Shown piece by piece: positions 1-8,416 of a stretch of DNA of 42,068 nt (positions are counted from its first letter, which is position 1; each line of letters starts with the position of its first letter). The stretch is from Thermotogae bacterium. GTDB taxonomy: Bacteria > Hydrothermota > Hydrothermia > LBFQ01. A model generated the notes under the pieces. That model did not search any database, was not told the DNA's origin, and worked only from the letters and a program-made list of their open reading frames with translations. Both the position numbers and the translations under genes were made by a program. The stretch lies in NCBI GenBank assembly GCA_013153965.1, contig JAADDJ010000022.1, forward strand, positions 1 through 42,068. The letters run 5' to 3'.

Positions 1-747
1 GTTCTAAAACGCCCCTACGTAGCGGCTGGCAACTGGGTATTCGTCGGACAGTTCAAACGTCATCTGAATTATCTCCTGCGAAAATTCACCCCTTTGGAGC
101 ATCTCCGTCTTCCCCTACCCCGGGATGAGTTCCTGATAACCTTTGACGATGCCCTAAACGGCGTCTATGAGAACGCCTATCCTCTCATGCGGGAGAGAGG
201 GCTGAAGGGAGCCATCTTCGTGATAACGGACTTCATCGGCAGGAGGAATCTGTGGGATGCCACCTTCGGTTTCCCACGACGGCACATGGATAAGTCGGCT
301 ATAGTAGAATTATCGGAGGCCGGATGGATCATAGGCTCCCATACCACCAGCCACAGGGCTTTAACCCATCTGAATGATCGGGAGCTTCGCCGTGAGCTGG
401 AGTACTCTAAGAAGTACCTGGAGGATCTCATAGGAAGACCGGTCATTACTCTGGCCTACCCCTTCGGTCTTTACGACGTGAGAGTTGTGAGGATGGCCGA
501 GCGGGTGGGATACCGATGGGGATTCGCGGGCCCCTCCCTCGGAGGAAAATTCGGGTCCATGAACGTGCCGAGGATACCTGTAAATCTCCCGGACGTATTT
601 CTCGGCCCGAAGCTGTGGGAGGCGTGCGCCCCCGTGGATATACTCCTGACACTCCCATCAAAGCTAACGCCCATCTACCAGCGGATGCGCTCCCTTCTAC
701 TTCCTAAAGAAGGTCGTGTATATGAGGACGGCCGCGGACACGATTGA
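1..747 (+). CDS. Polysaccharide deacetylase (NodB-like), 5' truncated by window edge
   Basis: The frame is open from the first base, so the N-terminus lies outside the window; a TTG at 94 is an internal codon rather than the likely start. The visible protein has the NodB fold signatures: TFDD (catalytic Asp and metal-binding Asp, coded near 140-150), GSHTTSH (metal-binding His pair) and LAYPFG. The family removes acetyl groups from N-acetylated glycans; which glycan cannot be told. The upstream segment with FKRHLNYL matches the usual region before the catalytic core. The last 51 bp overlap tail to tail with the SLBB export gene on the other strand. Both genes concern surface polysaccharide, so a capsule or exopolysaccharide locus may continue to the left. 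Family call secure, substrate unknown. Confidence 0.85.
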   Translation, partial: VLKRPYVAAGNWVFVGQFKRHLNYLLRKFTPLEHLRLPLPRDEFLITFDDALNGVYENAYPLMRERGLKGAIFVITDFIGRRNLWDATFGFPRRHMDKSAIVELSEAGWIIGSHTTSHRALTHLNDRELRRELEYSKKYLEDLIGRPVITLAYPFGLYDVRVVRMAERVGYRWGFAGPSLGGKFGSMNVPRIPVNLPDVFLGPKLWEACAPVDILLTLPSKLTPIYQRMRSLLLPKEGRVYEDGRGHD

Positions 748-1782
748 AGGTCCCAAGAAGACGATATCCCTCATAGTCAGGAGGCTGCTTCCGACGAGTA
801 TCACATCCCCCGGTCCCGGTCTGTAATCTAAGGAGACCCTCTGCATCTTGGTGCTTCCCGGATGCTTAACCCGGATATTCCACCGGTTGGCCCTCTCGGT
901 AAAGCCGTAAGCCTCAATTATGTAATCCTGAACCGTCTTGTGGGGGGCGAATTGGACGCCGCCGGGTCTCACCACCTCCCCCAGAACTATCACGAATGGG
1001 ATGGCAAAGTCAAAGCTTAGGGTATCGCCGACATTTACGGGAGTTTCCAAGCTCGCCTTGCGTCCATTCAATAGAACGTTCCGCAGGACGTATATCCTCC
1101 GGGCCTGACGGAGCTTCAGGAGGATGTCATAGACCCTATCCCCCTCAGACCACTCCACCGTCCAATAGTTGCCGTCGGAGAAGTCGCCTACGGCGTATAT
1201 GACCGAATCCGTCCTCTCAAGGAATATGGTATCGTACGCTCCCAATAGGGGATTCTGCGTCAGGTCCCCCTCCTTTACGAACTTCCACAGGTTGAACGTG
1301 TCGCCGTTTATCCTGACCCTACTCAGGGCGGAGTACGGCAGGGCTACCTTCTCATCCAAGACCACGTCGGAGAGGCGGGTCAGACCGTTCGTTCGCATAT
1401 ACCCGTTCAAAGCGGGGTCAAAGTTTCCCCGAAGCATCACGTAGAATTTGGCCGGAGATATGAGCTGGATGGAAACAAAATTTAGGGCGGGTACGAACTT
1501 CCGAAATCTGCCGAGCAGAACCTTCTGGGCGGAATCAATCGTGAGGCCTTCCACCCGGACGCTCGCCGGCCGGGAAACGGGCGACACTTCCAGAGGGACC
1601 GCCCCCGAGTTATCCACGAAGGCCTCGTACTGTATGACGGACACGCGCCGAGAGTAGGCGGTTATGAGGAGGCGATCCCCGGGATTTATGCGGTAATCGG
1701 GTGGAGGCACGAAGACGCTCTTCACCTCCGGTTTGCGCGCGTAGCTACTATCCAGCAGGGACAGGAGGAGGAGAGGAAACAT
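697..1782 (-). CDS. SLBB-domain polysaccharide export protein (Wza/KpsD-like)
   Basis: The protein has about 361 residues. I start it at the ATG at 1782 because this gives a hydrophobic N-terminus (MFPLLLLSLL) that can act as a signal, and a TATAAT box ends 10 nt upstream; a longer frame to 1851 would run through the promoter. After the signal comes a polysaccharide export domain (DYRINPGDRLLITAYS, with VDNSGAVPL about 25 residues later). Two SLBB-like segments follow, one around VYAVGDFSDG (mature middle) and one at IVLGEVVRPGGVQF. The C-terminal hydrophobic stretch (IVSAAVLIYTTFF) could be an outer-membrane helix as in Wza. The likely role is an outer-membrane export channel for exopolysaccharide. 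It is divergent from the S8 protease gene across a 42-bp shared promoter region. Confidence 0.8.
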   Translation of the reverse strand: MFPLLLLSLLDSSYARKPEVKSVFVPPPDYRINPGDRLLITAYSRRVSVIQYEAFVDNSGAVPLEVSPVSRPASVRVEGLTIDSAQKVLLGRFRKFVPALNFVSIQLISPAKFYVMLRGNFDPALNGYMRTNGLTRLSDVVLDEKVALPYSALSRVRINGDTFNLWKFVKEGDLTQNPLLGAYDTIFLERTDSVIYAVGDFSDGNYWTVEWSEGDRVYDILLKLRQARRIYVLRNVLLNGRKASLETPVNVGDTLSFDFAIPFVIVLGEVVRPGGVQFAPHKTVQDYIIEAYGFTERANRWNIRVKHPGSTKMQRVSLDYRPGPGDVILVGSSLLTMRDIVFLGPSIVSAAVLIYTTFFRK

Positions 1783-1792
1783 CTGTCGTGCT

Positions 1793-1798
1793 ATTATA
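1793..1798 (-). promoter_or_regulatory. -10 box TATAAT of the SLBB export gene
   Basis: Read on the minus strand, CCG-TATAAT-AGC lies 10 nt before the ATG at 1782. It is one arm of the inverted repeat shared with the divergent promoter at 1812. Confidence 0.65.
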
Positions 1799-1811
1799 CG
1801 GCGGCCAGAGG

Positions 1812-1817
1812 TATAAT
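1812..1817 (+). promoter_or_regulatory. -10 box TATAAT of the S8 protease gene
   Basis: TATAAT lies 7 nt before the ATG at 1825, so the predicted transcript starts at or next to the start codon. GTATAATAG (1811-1819) is the exact inverted copy of CTATTATAC (1791-1799). Confidence 0.7.
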
Positions 1818-1824
1818 AGTCTCT

Positions 1825-4170
1825 ATGCTTCCCTTCTGGGTGAATCTGCAATCAAAGTACGTTCCCTACGCTGAGGATTATTCCCTGTACCTGCGCACGA
1901 AATCCACATGGCTCAGATACTATTCCTTCTACTGGTTCCGGGAGGGGGAGGAGCCGGAGAGGTTCGCCCTCCATCCTGCGAGGATCCCGGTACGTTCTAT
2001 TAAAGTAGAACACAAGGGGGAGGCCGAGCCGGTCGGTCGCTCAAATCCCCTATCCTACAGCTACGGGGAGTCGGCCATGCAGATCCGCGCCGTCGGGGCC
2101 GATACTCTCCACTCTATGGGTATAACCGGGAACGGCGTGAAGATAGGCGTATTTGACACGGGATTTGACCTCACGCATCCCGCCCTATTCGGGGTGAAGG
2201 TGGGTGGCCAGATGGACTTCAACAGCGGGGACCGGCTCATGCTGGAGGATATGCTCGTGCCGCCTCCCGTGAGCATACCCTTCTACATCCACTCCTACGA
2301 CTGTGAGCGTATTCCCGGAGCCTACGTCTGCGTCTATGCGGGAGCCGATGAGCGAGCCCTTCAGGGCATAAACACCCGCGCTTGGAATCTCTACCTCTAC
2401 GTCCTCAACGACGATAGCAGCTGGTCCCTGAGGAACGTTCAGATGGGATACGAGTACAATCCATCCGTGGTTCCCTGGCAGGATAGCCTATTCGTCGCAT
2501 GGACGTCCAGCTTCGGCACCATCAAGTTGGCGGTATTGGACACGCTCCGGGATACCGTAGCAAATGTGCGCCTCCTCACGGGCGCGCAGAGGGCGGTTCT
2601 GGATACCCTGCGGGATACCCTCATAGTCGGGGTATTCACGGGGGATAGCGTAAAACTGTGCTATTACGATAGAACTATCGGGTTGTCCTGCTGGAATGGG
2701 GCCTATGCCGGTGTGCTGTCCGGGATGTGGCTCCATCTGGATACCCTGCTCTACTCCGATGGGGATACCATCTTTCGCCTGAGTAGGGATGGGGTGGAGG
2801 CTCTGGCGGCCGGTTTCTATCCCATATACGCCTCGGGGCGGCTCGCATACATACGCCACGACAGCGTCTTCGTAGATGGTCGCTTCGTAGCCCACTCCCC
2901 TTTGGTAAGTCGCATAGCCTTCAACGGCCGGTGGGTGGCCATCCCCATGGAGGACAACATAACCGTCTTTGATACGACCGGCGACACCTTAAATCGCTAC
3001 GGCTGGACGTCGTGCGATATGCCCCTGTTTTTGGGAGACAGGTTGGTTTTCCGGGCGAGGGGGGACACCGTGGCGGAGGCTCCGATGTACGGAACCGGAT
3101 ACTATCACGGTACGAGGGTCCTGTCCGTTCTGGCCGGGTACGTTGAGGGTCGGCTGATAGGCGTGGCACCGGGGGCCACCTACTATCTGGCCAAGACGGA
3201 GAAGGTGGGAAGGACGGATTCGGCCGTCGCGTGGGAGAATCGGGTTGAGGAGGATTTTCTGGTCTCGGCCCTTGAGTGGGCGGCTCGGAGGGGAGTGCAG
3301 ATAGCCAACATAAGCCTCGGCTACGGTGAGGACCTGGGCTACTTCAACTATATGATGGATGGGAAGACAGCCATATCGTCCCGGGCCGTGTCCAAGGCTC
3401 TGGAGAGGGGCGTTCTGGTGGTGGCGGCCATGGGGAACGTGGGAAACCGCCCCATCCCGGATCCCAACGTTGGGGATACCACCCTGACCGCACCGGCGGA
3501 CGCGCACGGTATAGTGGCCGTTAGCGGAGCCGTTTGGGATTCGGCGGCCCAGATGTGGGTTCCGGCCAACCAGTCCGCCTTCGGTCCCTCGGCCGACGGG
3601 AGGGTTAAGCCGGAGGTGATAGCCCCATTCACCGTCGTGGCCATAGACGACTCCTTCCCGCTGGTGAGCGTCTCCGGAACCTCCTACTCCGCCCCGCTGG
3701 TGGCGGGTGCCCTGGCTCTGGCCTACGAGCTCCATCCCTCTTGGGACGTGGCCACCTTCCGGAGCAAACTTCTGGAGACCGCCAACCAGCTCTTCGGATA
3801 TCCAACCCCCAACTTCATAACGGGCTACGGGATGCCCGACGCCTACGCTCTGGCCACGTCCGAGCCCTTTGAGGTTCAGCCGGAAGGTATAACGTTCCGG
3901 GTGGTGCGCACCTACCCCAATCCCTACTCCAAGGGGAAGCATCGCGCCCTCACCGTCGTGGTTGAGAGCCCCTACCCCGCCGATTACGTGAGCCTTCGTA
4001 TATACTCCGCCTCCGGAAGCCTGATGAGGGAGGAGAGGTTGAGCGTGAATCTGAGCGTGGGGATCACCGAGATTCCCGTTTCCATAGGGGACCTTCCCGA
4101 GGGCTTGTACTTCGTATCCGTACTGACGGAGAGAGGGTACGCCACGGGCAAATTCGTGGTCGTCAGGTGA
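1825..4170 (+). CDS. Subtilisin-like S8 protease with large insertion and T9SS sorting domain
   Basis: The protein has 781 residues. The catalytic triad is visible: Asp111 (GVFDTGFDLTHP), His428 (YYHGTRV) and Ser620 (VSGTSYSAP), with the oxyanion Asn538 (AMGNVG). About 316 residues separate Asp and His, where subtilases usually have a few tens. The insertion (roughly 140-415) is rich in short beta-type segments with repeated DTLRDT and DGDTIF motifs, and could be a propeller-like domain. Residues about 695-781 form a T9SS type A C-terminal domain (TYPNPYSKG near its start; LPEGLYFVSV and GKFVVV near its end), which marks export across the outer membrane. No conventional signal peptide is visible: the N-terminus is MLPFWVNLQS, and no upstream in-frame start remains between the promoter and the ATG. 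Protease call very secure. Confidence 0.9.
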   Translation: MLPFWVNLQSKYVPYAEDYSLYLRTKSTWLRYYSFYWFREGEEPERFALHPARIPVRSIKVEHKGEAEPVGRSNPLSYSYGESAMQIRAVGADTLHSMGITGNGVKIGVFDTGFDLTHPALFGVKVGGQMDFNSGDRLMLEDMLVPPPVSIPFYIHSYDCERIPGAYVCVYAGADERALQGINTRAWNLYLYVLNDDSSWSLRNVQMGYEYNPSVVPWQDSLFVAWTSSFGTIKLAVLDTLRDTVANVRLLTGAQRAVLDTLRDTLIVGVFTGDSVKLCYYDRTIGLSCWNGAYAGVLSGMWLHLDTLLYSDGDTIFRLSRDGVEALAAGFYPIYASGRLAYIRHDSVFVDGRFVAHSPLVSRIAFNGRWVAIPMEDNITVFDTTGDTLNRYGWTSCDMPLFLGDRLVFRARGDTVAEAPMYGTGYYHGTRVLSVLAGYVEGRLIGVAPGATYYLAKTEKVGRTDSAVAWENRVEEDFLVSALEWAARRGVQIANISLGYGEDLGYFNYMMDGKTAISSRAVSKALERGVLVVAAMGNVGNRPIPDPNVGDTTLTAPADAHGIVAVSGAVWDSAAQMWVPANQSAFGPSADGRVKPEVIAPFTVVAIDDSFPLVSVSGTSYSAPLVAGALALAYELHPSWDVATFRSKLLETANQLFGYPTPNFITGYGMPDAYALATSEPFEVQPEGITFRVVRTYPNPYSKGKHRALTVVVESPYPADYVSLRIYSASGSLMREERLSVNLSVGITEIPVSIGDLPEGLYFVSVLTERGYATGKFVVVR

Positions 4171-4178
4171 TACGCCCT

Positions 4179-4184
4179 TAAAAT
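4179..4184 (+). promoter_or_regulatory. -10 box TAAAAT of the DUF4476 gene
   Basis: TAAAAT lies 10 nt before the first ATG (4195) and 13 nt before the second (4198), just after the protease stop codon. Confidence 0.5.
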
Positions 4185-4194
4185 CGCTCTCGGC

Positions 4195-5127
4195 ATGATG
4201 CTTCTATCGCTCTCAATCTTCGCATCTCCCGACGGTGGGAGATTGACCTTCGCGCCGCCACCGGTGGTAGGTGGCTCCGAGGGATACTACGAGACGGAGG
4301 ATTACATCCTCGTCTTCAGAAAAAGCCGCGGAACTTATCTGCAGATACCCTACCCCGAGGGGGCCGAGGTGATACTGCGAAGGGGCCGGGATACCCTCCT
4401 GGTGGGGACGGTGCCCTTCCGGATGCGCACCCTCGTCGGAGGTCCCCACACGGTGGAGATCAGCTACAGGGGGTACGTCTGGAGGGGCGATGTAAATCTC
4501 CACCCGGGACATCTGAACATCCTATACATAAAGAGCATGTGGAGGGACGAGTGGAGGGAGGAGCATGAGGACTACGTTGTCGTGGTGAGGCCCGCCGACG
4601 GTACGTTCCTGCGTGTGGCGCAGCCGGCCGGTTGTCGGGTGAGGTGGAAGAACTTGGACACTTACGAGACATTCGTCGGCAGGATTCCCACGGTGAAGGA
4701 GGTGAATCCGGGCCGATTCTCGGTTAAGGTTGAGTGCAGGAGGAGGGTCTGGAGGGGCGAGATAGAGGTGAGACCGAATACCGAGACCATCCTGTACGTC
4801 AGGATGCGCGGAGGTGGGAGGCACATGCGACCCATGGACGACGTGGCCTTCGCCCGCCTCCTGAAGGCCGTGAAGGAGGCGCCCTTCTCTTCGGAGAAGC
4901 TCACCCTGATAGAGGACGCGGCCTCAAAGAATTACTTCAAGTCGGAGCAGGTCCTCCAACTCCTCAAGACCTTCAACTTTGACTCCTACCGCCTGAAGGC
5001 GGCCAAGGTCCTGTACCCGCGAGTCGTGGACCCGGAGAACTTCTTCATAGTCTATGACGCCTTCACATTCTCATCGTCCAAGGAGGAACTGCGCCGCTGG
5101 ATAGAGGAGTACGACGGAAGGCGCTAA
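4195..5127 (+). CDS. Exported DUF4476 protein with two PEGA-like repeats
   Basis: The protein has 310 residues. It begins with a very short hydrophobic signal (MMLLSLSIFAS). Two tandem, similar beta domains follow (about 35-105 and 120-200). Each starts with a YxVVFR/VVVRP-type strand and carries an internal VGTVPF or VGRIPT motif and a closing WRGD/WRGE strand, in the manner of PEGA repeats. The C-terminal 90 residues match DUF4476: DDVAFARLLKAV, then YFKSEQVLQLLKTFNFDSYRLKAAKVLYPRVVD. DUF4476 is found in exported proteins of FCB bacteria and has no established function. An envelope location is inferred from the signal and from the neighbouring surface genes. The protein resembles no enzyme. 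Confidence 0.7.
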   Translation: MMLLSLSIFASPDGGRLTFAPPPVVGGSEGYYETEDYILVFRKSRGTYLQIPYPEGAEVILRRGRDTLLVGTVPFRMRTLVGGPHTVEISYRGYVWRGDVNLHPGHLNILYIKSMWRDEWREEHEDYVVVVRPADGTFLRVAQPAGCRVRWKNLDTYETFVGRIPTVKEVNPGRFSVKVECRRRVWRGEIEVRPNTETILYVRMRGGGRHMRPMDDVAFARLLKAVKEAPFSSEKLTLIEDAASKNYFKSEQVLQLLKTFNFDSYRLKAAKVLYPRVVDPENFFIVYDAFTFSSSKEELRRWIEEYDGRR

Positions 5128-5172
5128 AAACCACTTCCCGTAAAGGGTGAAAGTTCCGCTCGGTGGCCGCCG

Positions 5173-5178
5173 TAGAAT
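5173..5178 (+). promoter_or_regulatory. -10 box TAGAAT of maeB
   Basis: CCG-TAGAAT lies 9 nt before the ATG at 5188. No clear -35 hexamer is visible at a 17-bp distance. Confidence 0.65.
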
Positions 5179-5187
5179 CGTTTTATC

Positions 5188-7449
5188 ATGAAAATTTCCA
5201 AGGAGGAGGTCTTCAGATACCACGAGGAGGGACGTCCCGGCAAGCTGGAGATAGTGCCTTCCAAACCGGCCGAGACGCAGAGGGACCTCTCCTTAGCCTA
5301 CACTCCGGGGGTCGCCGAGGTCTCACGGGCGATATACTCCAACCCCGACGACGTATATCGCTTCACCCTGAAGGCCAATCTGGTGGCCGTCATATCCGAC
5401 GGCTCCGCCGTTCTGGGCCTCGGGGACATAGGTCCTCTGGCGGCCAAGCCCGTGATGGAGGGGAAGGCCTTGCTTTTCAAGCGTTTGGCTGACGTTGATT
5501 CAATTGACGTTGAGATAGAAAGTGAGGATCCGGATCACTTTATAAACGTCGTGAAGTCCATAGCCCCCACCTTCGGAGGCATAAATCTGGAGGACATAAA
5601 GGCCCCCAAGTGCTTCTACATAGAGGAGAAGCTCATAGAACTTTTGGACATACCGGTATTCCACGACGACCAGCATGGGACGGCCATAATCGTCCTCGCG
5701 GGCCTCATAAACGCCCTTGAGCTTCAGGGTAAGCGGATAGAGGACGTTAAGATAGTCATCTTGGGAGCGGGAGCCGCGGGTATAGCCATAGCCCGCATGC
5801 TCGTGAAGTACGGGGCGAGGAAGGAGAACATACGCCTGATAGACTCCCGCGGCGTTATATACAAGGGGCGGAAGGAGGGGATGAACCCCTACAAGGAGGC
5901 CTTCGCCGTGGAGACGGACGAGAGGACGATAAGGGACGCCCTCAGGGGGGCGGACGTCTTCATAGGCGTATCCGGTCCCAATCTCATAACGGCGGAGGAT
6001 ATAAAGCTCATGGCGGAGAGGCCGGTGATATTCGCCCTCGCCAATCCCGTTCCGGAGATCCCCTACGAGGTGGCGACCGCGGCCAGACCGGACGCGATAG
6101 TTGCGACGGGTAGGTCCGACTATCCCAACCAGCTGAACAACGTTCTGGGGTTCCCGTACATATTCCGGGGGGCTCTGGACGTGAGAGCCACCCGCATAAC
6201 CGACAACATGAAGATAGCCGCGGCCGAGGCCCTCGCCAGGCTCGCCCGGGAGGATGTGCCCGAGAGCGTCCTGAAGGCCTACGACCTTGATGCCCTGAGC
6301 TTCGGAAAGGATTACATCCTGCCCAAACCTCTGGACCCCCGCCTGATATACTGGGTCGCTCCCGCCGTGGCGGAGGCGGCTATGAGGGATGGGGTCGCCC
6401 GCGTGAGGGTGAATCTGGAGGAGTACAGGGAGAAGCTCCGGGGGATAACGGAGGAGGCCGTGAGCTTCACGAGGAGGCTCATACACGTCAAGCCCGAGAG
6501 ACCGCCGAGGATCGTATTCCCGGAGGGGGACAACGAGACCATCCTGCGCGTGGCCAACGTCCTCAACCGGGAGGGGTTGGCCTTCCCCGTCCTTATAGGC
6601 GACAGGGAGGTCATAGAGCGCAAGATAAAGGCCATGCACCTGGACTTCAAGCACGAGATAGTGGATATCTGGAGGTTCAACGTTCGCCCCTACGCGGAGA
6701 AGCTCTGGCAGATGCGCTGGAGGAAGGGTTTGGCCTTGGCCGACGCCTGCGTAAAGTTGAGAAGTAGAGGGTATCTCGGGACCATGCTCCTCCACGAGGG
6801 GGACGTAGATGCCATGCTCTACGGCGTCGTGCATAACTACGGGGAGTCCCTCCGCCCCATACTGGAGATCATCAAGCCGAGGAAAGGGGTCAAGAGGGTG
6901 GCCGGACTCTACGTGGCCCTCAGCAAGAATCTCGGTCCCCTATTCTTCGCCGACACCACCGTGAATCCGGAGCCCACGGCCGAGGATCTGGCCAACATAG
7001 CCATAATGGCCTCCGAGGTGGCCAAGAAGTTCGGGCAGGAGCCGAGGGTGGCCTTCGTATCCTTCTCCAACTTCGGCACATCGGACCATCCGTCCGTGGA
7101 GAAGCTCCGTGTGGCCCTCTCCATCCTCAAGGAGAAGGCGCCCAACCTGCCCGCCGAGGGCGAGGGACACGCGGACGTCCTCCTGAACGAGAAGATCCTC
7201 AAGGAGCTGTACCCCTACTCCCTATTCGCCAAGTTGGGGACGAGGGCCAACGTCATAATCTTCCCCGACCTGAACTCCGCCAACATCTCCTACAAGGTCC
7301 TCGGGGCCTCCTGTCGCATAAAGATGATAGGCCCCATACTGATGGGTCTGAGCAGACCCGCCCACATCATCCAGAAGGGGGACGACGAGGAGGCCATCTT
7401 GAGCTTGGCATACTACACGATAGCGCAGGTGTTGGAGAGGAAGGGATAG
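5188..7449 (+). CDS. maeB: NADP-type malic enzyme fused to phosphotransacetylase-like domain
   Basis: The protein has 753 residues, the usual size of MaeB. The N-terminal half (about 1-410) is malic enzyme: Tyr38 in SLAYTPGV, Lys93 in VMEGKALLF, metal-binding GINLEDIKAP (about 131-140), FHDDQHGTA (about 159-166) and the nucleotide-binding LGAGAAGIA. The C-terminal half (about 430-753) is the PTA-like domain (FPEGDNE, then repeated NEP/TAEDLA motifs). In MaeB proteins that domain is regulatory and responds to acetyl-CoA. The enzyme oxidatively decarboxylates malate to pyruvate in the cytosol; with mdh at 38603 it links oxaloacetate, malate and pyruvate. It is transcribed alone or with the UbiA gene 25 bp downstream, which has its own promoter. 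Cofactor preference is inferred from the family. Confidence 0.95.
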   Translation: MKISKEEVFRYHEEGRPGKLEIVPSKPAETQRDLSLAYTPGVAEVSRAIYSNPDDVYRFTLKANLVAVISDGSAVLGLGDIGPLAAKPVMEGKALLFKRLADVDSIDVEIESEDPDHFINVVKSIAPTFGGINLEDIKAPKCFYIEEKLIELLDIPVFHDDQHGTAIIVLAGLINALELQGKRIEDVKIVILGAGAAGIAIARMLVKYGARKENIRLIDSRGVIYKGRKEGMNPYKEAFAVETDERTIRDALRGADVFIGVSGPNLITAEDIKLMAERPVIFALANPVPEIPYEVATAARPDAIVATGRSDYPNQLNNVLGFPYIFRGALDVRATRITDNMKIAAAEALARLAREDVPESVLKAYDLDALSFGKDYILPKPLDPRLIYWVAPAVAEAAMRDGVARVRVNLEEYREKLRGITEEAVSFTRRLIHVKPERPPRIVFPEGDNETILRVANVLNREGLAFPVLIGDREVIERKIKAMHLDFKHEIVDIWRFNVRPYAEKLWQMRWRKGLALADACVKLRSRGYLGTMLLHEGDVDAMLYGVVHNYGESLRPILEIIKPRKGVKRVAGLYVALSKNLGPLFFADTTVNPEPTAEDLANIAIMASEVAKKFGQEPRVAFVSFSNFGTSDHPSVEKLRVALSILKEKAPNLPAEGEGHADVLLNEKILKELYPYSLFAKLGTRANVIIFPDLNSANISYKVLGASCRIKMIGPILMGLSRPAHIIQKGDDEEAILSLAYYTIAQVLERKG

Positions 7450-7461
7450 GCGTATCCGCCT

Positions 7462-7467
7462 TAGAAT
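7462..7467 (+). promoter_or_regulatory. -10 box TAGAAT of the UbiA-family gene
   Basis: TAGAAT lies 7 nt before the GTG at 7475, implying a leaderless message that starts with GTG. Confidence 0.6.
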
Positions 7468-7474
7468 CGGGTGC

Positions 7475-8416
7475 GTGCTTCGGAAGGCCTTGGACCTACT
7501 TTTCCTCACGCGTCCTACCTTACTTCTTCCCGGATGGGGTTTCTACGTGATAGGCTATCTGCACGCGATGGGTCTGATGGGGGACCTCTCTCCCTACCTG
7601 GGAATCCCCCGCGAGCCGAAATTCTGGTGGGGCCTCCTCTCCACGACCCTCATAAGCGCGCACATATACGTCCTGAATCAGATATACGACCGCGAGAGCG
7701 ACAGGTTGAATCGCAAACTCTTCCTAATAGCCGACGGATACGTGAAGGTGGGGGAAGCGTGGATCTTCACCCTTCTTCTCCTGCTGACATCGTTCGTGAG
7801 CGGATACTTCGTCGGAAGGCAATTTCTGCTTCTCCTCTCAGCGGGGGCGGTCGTGGGTACCCTCTACTCCCTGCCGCCGTTCCGCCTCAAGGGTAGGCCC
7901 TTCATTGACGCCCTATCCAACGCCTTGGGCTACGCCGTCCTTAACGTGGCGGCCGGCTACGTCTCCGTAAGAGCCGACCTCGCGGAGGCTCTGAGCATCA
8001 CCCCTCCCTACCTCTTCGCCGTCATCGGCCTGTACCTGAATACGACCGTCCCGGATATACCGGGGGACCGAAGGGCGGGCCTCAGGACCACCGGGGTTGT
8101 CCTCGGAATTCGGAGGACTCTCGGTCTCGGAGCCCTCGCGGTTCTGGCGACCCTGCTCGCGTCCCTGTGGCCCCGGATGAACGCTTTCATGCTGGGAGTT
8201 AGCAGCATATCCCTACCCTTCTACGTTTGGGCCTTCCTGCGAGCCGACGAGTTTTGGGCCAAACTCTCCTACAGGATTTCGGGTCTGGCCTTCATCCTCC
8301 TCCTGATAGTCAAATTTCCCCCCTTCATCGTTCCCTCGCTGGCGGTTCTTGTAGCTCTCAAGGCTTACTATCGCCTGCGATTCGGCCTTGACTACCCGTC
8401 CCTGACCGGGAGGTGA
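7475..8416 (+). CDS. UbiA-family prenyltransferase
   Basis: The protein has 313 residues with about eight or nine hydrophobic segments. The first Asp-rich motif is NQIYDRESDRLNRK (about residues 68-81), and the second is DIPGDRRAG near 190; these bind Mg-prenyl diphosphate in UbiA enzymes. The family transfers a prenyl chain onto an aromatic or lipid acceptor in the inner membrane, for quinones, haem O or ether lipids; the acceptor here cannot be assigned. The GTG start is chosen because it sits 7 nt behind a TAGAAT box and gives the basic N-terminus MLRKALDLL. The gene overlaps the following TPR-like gene by GTGA, so the two are probably co-transcribed. Confidence 0.85.
   Translation: MLRKALDLLFLTRPTLLLPGWGFYVIGYLHAMGLMGDLSPYLGIPREPKFWWGLLSTTLISAHIYVLNQIYDRESDRLNRKLFLIADGYVKVGEAWIFTLLLLLTSFVSGYFVGRQFLLLLSAGAVVGTLYSLPPFRLKGRPFIDALSNALGYAVLNVAAGYVSVRADLAEALSITPPYLFAVIGLYLNTTVPDIPGDRRAGLRTTGVVLGIRRTLGLGALAVLATLLASLWPRMNAFMLGVSSISLPFYVWAFLRADEFWAKLSYRISGLAFILLLIVKFPPFIVPSLAVLVALKAYYRLRFGLDYPSLTGR

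Noticed and set aside
1783-1851. N-terminal extension of the SLBB export protein to 1851
   Set aside because: It would translate across the divergent promoter and bury the signal peptide; the ATG at 1782 follows a TATAAT box.
5500-6834. A 444-codon open frame antisense to maeB, and similar long antisense frames at 2989-3942 and 31838-32887
   Set aside because: They lie wholly inside strongly supported genes, show low-complexity composition from mirrored codon bias, and have no promoter or ribosome binding site. They are shadows of GC-rich coding sequence.
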